Shown here: piece by piece, positions 16,927 to 22,042 of the stretch
How the letters are laid out: every line of letters starts with the position of its first letter
Position numbering within the stretch: the first letter of the stretch is position 1
DNA from: a virus
Virus record (IMG/VR): IMGVR_UViG_3300021356_000188
Coordinates: 1 to 22,042 of that record
DNA length: 22,042 nucleotides
Direction: 5' to 3' (one strand)
Position numbers and translations under genes: made by a program
The notes under the pieces: model-generated
The model's database searches: none
What the model was told of the DNA's origin: nothing
Seen by the model: the letters and a program-made list of their open reading frames with translations, nothing else

Positions 16927-18644
16927 TATTCTTCAGCCTCCATTGATTCCGCAAATCCTAATGCATAACCTAAAGCAAAGTAACCATTCGGTACTATTGA
17001 AACGCCGTGACTTGCTGGTTGAGGCATTTGAATCCTAGGCATTCCCAATCCACCCTCTGGCAATATATTAATATCAAACCCTGTTAATGCAACTAATGGC
17101 GATGTAAGTACTGTAGCAGCAAAACCTGGGCCATTTCCTTGTGGGGCCACAGCACCTGAAATTATTCCTGGAGCAGGTGGTGCAATTGGTGTAGAAACAC
17201 CCGGTGGATTCATTAGAGGTAGTGTTGGAAATGCTGGTGGAGCTACCGGAGCAGTGCCACTTGGGGCACCAGAGCCTACAGGACCAGTATAAGCCCAAGC
17301 AGATAATCCTGCAGTACTAATTCCAAAAGCAGTTATTGTATTAGCAATAACAGCGCCAGGAACTGTTAAGGCTCCAATTTGCCCGCCAGTAGCTAATAGT
17401 TCAACAGTATTAACTGCACCTGCATTCCATAAACCACTGAATGAACCGTTTGCCGAAAGCATATTTACTGTTGGTGAAGTAACACTAAATCCTCTAGATG
17501 TCTGTGACCCTGTACTTCCAACTAATGGAGTTAGTGATACGGGTGATGTTCCTAATGCAGTATTAATAATACTTCCAATTGCATATATGTGAGTATCTGC
17601 AGCTGATGTTAAACGAATTGCTTTATTTGCATAAGCACTAAATGTAAGCATTGCCGTATTTTTAATATGGCCAGAAACGTTATTGATTTGTTTTTCTGCT
17701 TCTATCTGTACTTCGTTTCTACCAAATATTGTTACTCTATCTGCATTGCCTTCAATTTTAGTTGAAGCACCACGCATGAATAAATGGCCACCAACATTAT
17801 GATATGATTGACCACCCACTGTAACTTCGTTTTCGCCGTGAACAATTCGTTTATAGTTACCCATAATTTCTTCTGTCTTGTTACCTTTAACATAGACATG
17901 AGAATTACCATTAATCGTAACTACTGAATGACCTGAAGATTCATGTTTAGTTCCAATATTAACTTCATAGCGATCACCTTGCGATCGCTCTTTAAATGCA
18001 CCGATAGCATCTATTTCAATATATGCACCAGACTTATGTGTAATTGTAATACGCTCTGCGTTTGGCGTATCATCTAATTCAATACTATGACCACCTCGTG
18101 ATTCAATAACTCTATTAAATGGATATCGTGCTGCATAAGCTGGAGGTGGTTCACTCCATGTTGTATCTGAATCTGCTATTTTTTGTCTTTGTACTGCGTT
18201 TGCATCACGAGGACCAATATATGTATTTTCTAAATCTTCAGCACGTTTTAATCTACTTGATTGTACTTCACCAATATCTTTAGGGGCACCAAGCCATCCT
18301 AAAATAGCTTTAGCAAATGGTGGAATAACGCCGATACCATCTTTTGCCGGTGATTCTTTTTCAGTATACTGGCCAGGAATAAGTCCAAGTATTATTGGAT
18401 GTTGGCCTTCTTCACCATCTAAAAACATTCCAAATACAAAAGAGTTAAGTGGTGGTGGAGTTGGATTTTCATCATAGTTACCTACAACACATGTTGCCCA
18501 AGGTAATGCATCAGTAGAAACTTCATCTTGTGTTCCGTGAATACCAAATGCACGAACTTTAACGCGGCCCATAAAAGCGCCATCTAAAATATCTTCGACT
18601 TTACCTACAAAAAATAATGGATTACTAATTCCTTTACCTGCCAC
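16926..18644 (-). CDS. gp5: Baseplate central spike/hub protein gp5-like, without lysozyme domain
   Basis: This 572-residue protein starts at GTG (18644) with a strong GGAGG site (18654-18658). Residues 8-95 form the OB-fold of gp5/VgrG spikes: FFVGKVEDILDGAFMGRVKVR, LPWATCVV, and FLDGEEGQHPIILGLIPG. In T4 a lysozyme domain follows; here there is only a linker (about 95-175). Residues about 185-330 (GHSIELDD, ITITHKSGAYIEID, VTINGNSHVYVKGN, GQSYHNVGGH) look like the repeating strands of the trimeric spike beta-helix. The tail (about 450-510) is Pro/Ala/Gly-rich, then FDINILPEGG and a short C-terminal segment. It should trimerise on gp27 and puncture the outer membrane. The first 11 bases overlap the hub gene. 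Confidence 0.8.
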   Translation of the reverse strand: MAGKGISNPLFFVGKVEDILDGAFMGRVKVRAFGIHGTQDEVSTDALPWATCVVGNYDENPTPPPLNSFVFGMFLDGEEGQHPIILGLIPGQYTEKESPAKDGIGVIPPFAKAILGWLGAPKDIGEVQSSRLKRAEDLENTYIGPRDANAVQRQKIADSDTTWSEPPPAYAARYPFNRVIESRGGHSIELDDTPNAERITITHKSGAYIEIDAIGAFKERSQGDRYEVNIGTKHESSGHSVVTINGNSHVYVKGNKTEEIMGNYKRIVHGENEVTVGGQSYHNVGGHLFMRGASTKIEGNADRVTIFGRNEVQIEAEKQINNVSGHIKNTAMLTFSAYANKAIRLTSAADTHIYAIGSIINTALGTSPVSLTPLVGSTGSQTSRGFSVTSPTVNMLSANGSFSGLWNAGAVNTVELLATGGQIGALTVPGAVIANTITAFGISTAGLSAWAYTGPVGSGAPSGTAPVAPPAFPTLPLMNPPGVSTPIAPPAPGIISGAVAPQGNGPGFAATVLTSPLVALTGFDINILPEGGLGMPRIQMPQPASHGVSIVPNGYFALGYALGFAESMEAEE

Positions 18645-20082
18645 TTCTTAGAACCTCCACTTTCTTTGTCGCACGCTTACCAGTATCTTTACCTGCATCC
18701 GACCAATCATATTTAAACATTTGTAATACAGTTTTTAATATACCATTAGAGACATCGTTTTCAACATTAGTAACTAAAAATCTTCCGCTTAGTTGTGGAT
18801 TTTCAGTTTTATCAGTTGAAACATTTTTTGCAGATGTATTTACTCTAACAATATCACCAGCACTAACTTCAAGTCTTCCTTCTGTTACACCAATAACTGA
18901 AGTAGCTTGAGCATGATTTTTATAAAATGTTCTTTGTGCTGCTAAGTTTCTAAAATTTGTTTCTGCTCTAAAAGCTTTAGAACTGTTATCGTCTTTATAA
19001 TCTCTAATAATCATATATTGTCTAGCATTTTCATCAGTAAATGTTTCTTTTATAAAATCTTCTGAGTGCCTATCATTTTTAATAGACGCACTTTGTCCAG
19101 TTATATCTTTAAATTTAGGTAAGAAATTTTCGCGATAATTATAGTTATGTCTTTTGTGTGTTCGTTTTAAAATATCAACTTCAACTATCGTTACATTATA
19201 TGCACCGCTTGCCATTTCATTACCGACATCAACTCTCAATGGATTACCAAATTGTGAAAATCCGGTAATTTGTTCGTAAGAGTCATCTGGGTCTAAAGAA
19301 ATAAATGCGGCATAATTAAATGTAGCAATTGGATTATCAGCTCCGTATAGATAAAGCCATTCATAACTAACAAAATAGTATCCATCGTAAGTTTCAAAAA
19401 ATCTAAAAGACGAACCTGCGTTTGGTTCTTTACCGAATGTTCTTCGAGCTACAAATTGTATCGCTTGTGCTGGAGTCATATCAGGTATTGTAAGTTGCAT
19501 AAGCTCTTCAGTTTTTTCAATAATAAGATGTCGGCCGGGCGAATTTTTTAAATTATATTTTAAAGTTCCAGGTGGAAATTTTTTTTCTCTTGTTGAATAA
19601 TTAATATAAGGCGCTAATTTCTCATCTTTATGATAATATTTTGTAAATATTTTTTCTACAATACTGCTTGCGGTTTCATTTATATATGCTGTAATAAAAC
19701 TTCTTTTACTTGCTTCAAAGCTGGTTTTAGTTACCCAATGTAGAGTATATGCTAATCCGCTTTGGTCATCGCTAATATTTACATCATCAACTTTATATAC
19801 GTGACAATCTAAATCAATTTCTGTTTGCATATCATAAGATCTTATAACAAGATTTAAAGTTTCTTCTCCTCGTATAGGCATTTCTTCTAAAAGACCAATA
19901 CTGTCATAAACTTCTAATGTGCCTGAAAGCGCTGAATTATTTACTGACTGAGAAATTTGAAAAGAAGTAATCATAGCGCGAAGATTAGCATTTTCTTTAT
20001 GGCCAATAGCATTACCAAACTTTGCTATTTCGGCAGATATTATTTCGCATCTTGAAGGATTAAATGCTCCTTTTTGTTCCAT
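18634..20082 (-). CDS. gp27: Baseplate hub protein gp27-like
   Basis: This 482-residue protein has features of the gp27/gpD hub family: FQISQSVNNSALSGTLEVYD (41-60), then IRGEETLNLVIRSYD, a long middle domain with FRFFETYDGYYFVSYEWLY, and a C-terminal part with VSAGDIVRVNTS and LSGRFLVTNVEND. T4 gp27 (391 residues) forms the trimeric ring linking the tail tube symmetry to the gp5 spike. The gp5-like gene follows immediately with an 11-base overlap, supporting the partner assignment. Start is ATG at 20082, two bases after the upstream stop. The family was recognised by pattern, not by alignment. Confidence 0.7.
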   Translation of the reverse strand: MEQKGAFNPSRCEIISAEIAKFGNAIGHKENANLRAMITSFQISQSVNNSALSGTLEVYDSIGLLEEMPIRGEETLNLVIRSYDMQTEIDLDCHVYKVDDVNISDDQSGLAYTLHWVTKTSFEASKRSFITAYINETASSIVEKIFTKYYHKDEKLAPYINYSTREKKFPPGTLKYNLKNSPGRHLIIEKTEELMQLTIPDMTPAQAIQFVARRTFGKEPNAGSSFRFFETYDGYYFVSYEWLYLYGADNPIATFNYAAFISLDPDDSYEQITGFSQFGNPLRVDVGNEMASGAYNVTIVEVDILKRTHKRHNYNYRENFLPKFKDITGQSASIKNDRHSEDFIKETFTDENARQYMIIRDYKDDNSSKAFRAETNFRNLAAQRTFYKNHAQATSVIGVTEGRLEVSAGDIVRVNTSAKNVSTDKTENPQLSGRFLVTNVENDVSNGILKTVLQMFKYDWSDAGKDTGKRATKKVEVLRSGR

Positions 20083-20084
20083 AA

Positions 20085-20342
20085 TTATTCACTCACTGCA
20101 GCTGCAAATTCTTTCGTAAGTTGCCTTAGATAACTATTATCAAATAAATAAATCTCTTTCTTATTATTGTTTAATGTTTCTTCATATTCGTAAATACGAT
20201 AAGGTTCCCATTCATCTGGGATAATTCTTTTAATAATAATTTTTTGCCCTAGTTCCGTTCTCATAATTACTCTATCTTCTCTACGTAGATAGATTGTTCT
20301 AAACGATTCAGGTGCTAATAAAATTTCGTCTACTGATGCCAT
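20085..20342 (-). CDS. Small protein of unknown function in the baseplate operon
   Basis: This 85-residue protein is not recognised. It is acidic to neutral, with no signal peptide or membrane segment. Predicted beta-like segments (FRTIYLRREDRVIM, QKIIIKRIIPDEW) are followed by a helix (LRQLTKEFAAAV). It has a good ribosome site (AAGAAGG) and fills the space between gp53-like and hub genes with 2-3 base gaps, so it is almost surely expressed. A small baseplate or assembly protein is likely. Confidence 0.75.
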   Translation of the reverse strand: MASVDEILLAPESFRTIYLRREDRVIMRTELGQKIIIKRIIPDEWEPYRIYEYEETLNNNKKEIYLFDNSYLRQLTKEFAAAVSE

Positions 20343-20345
20343 TTG

Positions 20346-20720
20346 TTATACCTTCTTCACATAATAAATGATGTTATCGTCGTTGTTAGGGTCACGAGTC
20401 CAGTCAATAACATCTTCTCCAACTTCACCAGATTGTTCTGTATATTTTTCTACTAAATAATCGTTGAATGTTTGTGGGTCCATCGGCCATTCGTGGTATG
20501 GGTCAATAATATTGTTAGCCATATAAACTAACCAAACATAATCTACTGAACCATAATAGAAGTTTGCTATGTCTTCTGCACGTTCACCTTCTGAAACTGT
20601 ATAAGGATAATATAGGTATGGATTGTTAGATACAGCACGAGTGAAGTTAGAGCGTCTAGAAATATCTCTTACTCTACGACCTTCATATTCGATTATTGGA
20701 AACTTTTCAAAATATTTCAT
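20346..20720 (-). CDS. gp53: Baseplate wedge protein gp53-like
   Basis: This 124-residue protein is shorter than T4 gp53 (196). Residues 38-75 (YPYTVSEGERAEDIANFYYG, then SVDYVWLVYMANNIIDPYHEWPM) carry the family core, a LysM-like turn that ends in a conserved DPYxxWP element. In T4, gp53 locks neighbouring wedges together and helps the baseplate assemble around the hub. Its ATG overlaps the stop of the gp48-like gene by one base (TAATG). As in T4, it lies near gene 4 and upstream of the gene 5 homologue. Confidence 0.85.
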   Translation of the reverse strand: MKYFEKFPIIEYEGRRVRDISRRSNFTRAVSNNPYLYYPYTVSEGERAEDIANFYYGSVDYVWLVYMANNIIDPYHEWPMDPQTFNDYLVEKYTEQSGEVGEDVIDWTRDPNNDDNIIYYVKKV

Positions 20721-21910
20721 TATACCACCCGTTCTCCAGGTCCTACAAAGCCTGGGTTGAAGTCAGTCATTCCTGCAGGTAAATCTTTGGAAATTGTAAT
20801 ATTTTCACCGCCTGTTTTAGATTGTCCGCCATAATCTTCGGATGTATGAATTGCAAGTTCGCTGAATGATATTGATAATGATACGCTTGCTGGTCTTCCG
20901 CCTTTCAGTATTTCTGGAATTCCACCTCCGCCATAATCTACAGTAACATTACTAACCATACAACGTTTAAATCTCATAAAATGTTCTTCGTCGACACCTA
21001 GTAAGTAAAGTTCTACAATAGACGGATAATTCAAAAACGCTTTTGCTGTTATACCTCCAGCTCCTGCATCCTCTGTTGTAGGTAAAGATTTTTGTTTTAC
21101 TAAATTCACAATTTCTTTAATCATTTGTGAATCAGTTCTATTGCTTGGAAATAAATCCCAGGTAAATGTAAAGTTACGTAAGTCAACACCCGAGAATGAT
21201 AATGTCTCTTGTGGGTTTACAGTACGCTCTCCAACAACTGCAATTGATTTTGCAATTTCTCCACTGATAAAGTTACGAGCTAAATAACCAGCCATTGCTG
21301 TAGCTTTTTGACTATCAAAATTACCAAGAGCAGAAGCACTATCTTTTAAAGCTTGCAACATAGTTGCACCATAACCTTCTACGTTTGCTTTCTGGCCCAT
21401 CATACGACCATAATTATTAATATTGCTAAGCATTGATTCTGCTGTGGTGCTAATATTACTTATCATACCATCAATACCACCACCATCATCAAATTGTGCA
21501 AGTCCACTTGCTAAACGCTCATATAAAAAATCACGTTCAAATTGTTGTACTCTAATATTTTGAGTATCATTTAATGTTCTTGGGAATGGTAATTCGATAG
21601 CAGTTGATGATGTTACTGCAGGTAATCCTATATTTGGGTCAGCTGCTTGTGCTGATAAAGTTTGTAAAAGATCTAAATTCTTATTTGCTCCAACACCAGT
21701 AATTTCACCTGGATTTTCTTTACTGTATACAGCAGCAACACTACTTACATATTTTTGATAATTATAATTTTTAAATATTAGTAATAGACCATGCGGCATT
21801 GGTTTACTAGGAAAAGAAAATACCTCTCCCATTGCCATACCATTCTTTCTCCCGTCATTATTATATTGACTTCGTAATTTAAGGAGCTCTGGTCGATTAG
21901 ATTTTGCCAT
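20720..21910 (-). CDS. gp48: Tail tube cap / baseplate-tube junction protein (gp48-like, possibly gp54)
   Basis: This 396-residue protein resembles the gp48/gp54 pair that caps the hub and starts tube polymerisation in T4 (364 and 320 residues). Recognisable parts are an N-terminal PELLKLRSQY motif, a helical insert (about 115-220), and a C-terminal tube-like domain: VDLRNFTFTWDLFPSNRTDS (242-261), a helix IKEIVNLVKQK, FLNYPSIVELYLLG and CMVSNVTVDYGGGGIPEIL with a final SLSISFSEL strand. gp48 and gp54 are related and only one is seen here, so the name could be either. It is the first gene of the minus-strand block, 41 bases from a perfect late promoter. Confidence 0.7.
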   Translation of the reverse strand: MAKSNRPELLKLRSQYNNDGRKNGMAMGEVFSFPSKPMPHGLLLIFKNYNYQKYVSSVAAVYSKENPGEITGVGANKNLDLLQTLSAQAADPNIGLPAVTSSTAIELPFPRTLNDTQNIRVQQFERDFLYERLASGLAQFDDGGGIDGMISNISTTAESMLSNINNYGRMMGQKANVEGYGATMLQALKDSASALGNFDSQKATAMAGYLARNFISGEIAKSIAVVGERTVNPQETLSFSGVDLRNFTFTWDLFPSNRTDSQMIKEIVNLVKQKSLPTTEDAGAGGITAKAFLNYPSIVELYLLGVDEEHFMRFKRCMVSNVTVDYGGGGIPEILKGGRPASVSLSISFSELAIHTSEDYGGQSKTGGENITISKDLPAGMTDFNPGFVGPGERVV

Positions 21911-21924
21911 TTTTTTCTCTTTTT

Positions 21925-21932
21925 AATAAATA
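21925..21932 (+). promoter_or_regulatory. Possible late promoter for gp4
   Basis: The plus strand reads TAATAAATA (21924-21932), one base off the late octamer, 47 bases before the gp4 ATG. It lies downstream of the opposing promoter, so the two transcripts would overlap by a few bases. Weak evidence. Confidence 0.35.
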
Positions 21933-21951
21933 GTAATTGGATATTTTAGAT

Positions 21952-21959
21952 TATTTATA
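21952..21959 (-). promoter_or_regulatory. T4-type late promoter for the main baseplate operon
   Basis: A perfect TATAAATA reads on the minus strand in the intergenic space, 41 bases before the gp48-like ATG. The genes from gp48-like to gp7-like follow with gaps of 26 bases or less or with overlaps, so this promoter may serve all ten of them. Confidence 0.75.
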
Positions 21960-21979
21960 CGGAGTTGCGAAAATAGATT

Positions 21980-22042
21980 ATGGCTTATAGAGGGAGATTT
22001 AAACCCGCAAATCCGCAGAAATACAAAGGGGACCCAACTAAG
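21980..22042 (+). CDS. gp4: Head-completion protein gp4, N-terminus only (cut by right edge)
   Basis: Only 21 codons are in the window, read from ATG at 21980. MAYRGRF, then KPANPQKYKGDPTK, matches the conserved start of T4-like gp4 head-completion proteins (recalled T4 start: MAYSGKW followed by a PKN and KYRGDPKK pattern). gp4 finishes the packaged head before tail joining and has an endonuclease-like fold. GGAG (21961-21964) is upstream but 15 bases away. It is the only gene on this strand and is divergent from the baseplate operon; in T4 gene 4 and gene 53 are neighbours on the same strand. Confidence 0.75.
   Translation, partial: MAYRGRFKPANPQKYKGDPTK

Noticed and set aside
17981-17988. 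GCGATCGC, the HIP1 palindrome enriched in many cyanobacteria
   Set aside because: I noticed a single copy in 22 kb, which is not enrichment and cannot be used to infer a cyanobacterial host.
21911-21979. Possible tRNA, attachment site or terminator in the divergent gap
   Set aside because: Only 69 bases, with no stem-loop or cloverleaf; the promoter-like octamers and ribosome sites explain it.

Overview
The window is a stretch of the tail/baseplate module of a T4-like myovirus. It is AT-rich with very tight gene packing and carries T4-type late promoter sequences (TATAAATA). The protein set (split-off M15 peptidase, DUF4815-type giant protein, cupredoxin-like tail modules, subtilase, Gly-rich fibre module) looks like that of marine T4-like phages such as cyanophages and pelagimyophages. 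The host cannot be fixed from the sequence. All identifications rest on reading the proteins by eye; no database search was run.

Layout: fourteen genes run leftwards on the minus strand, and one gene (the head-completion protein gp4, cut by the right edge) runs rightwards. In transcription order the minus-strand genes are: tail tube cap gp48-like (21910-20720), wedge gp53-like (20720-20346), an 85-residue unknown (20342-20085), gp27-like hub (20082-18634), gp5-like spike without a lysozyme domain (18644-16926), a helical 422-residue unknown (16926-15658), a small M15-type zinc peptidase (15631-15311), wedge gp25 (15314-14898), wedge gp6 (14896-13016), gp7/gpI-like wedge (13001-10710), a Gly-rich fibre-like protein with a cupredoxin-like domain (10676-9027), a subtilisin-like protease with a cupredoxin-like domain inside its catalytic domain (9023-6696), wedge gp8-like (6645-4987), and a giant DUF4815-like structural protein (4973 to beyond position 1). 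No non-coding stretch exceeds 70 bases. I saw no tRNA, CRISPR array or insertion sequence.

How it works together: gp5/gp27-like proteins should form the central hub and membrane-puncturing spike. gp53, gp25, gp6, gp7 and gp8-like proteins form the wedges around it, and gp48-like caps the hub and starts tube polymerisation. The M15 peptidase probably supplies the peptidoglycan-cutting activity that T4 carries inside gp5. Between the gp7-like and gp8-like genes, which are adjacent in T4, lies a two-gene insert (fibre-like protein plus subtilase). Both products carry a cupredoxin-like domain with the four residues typical of a type-1 copper site, and a late-promoter-like site lies before the pair and another after it. 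This pair is the most unusual part of the window. The right end is a short divergent promoter region between gp48-like and gp4.
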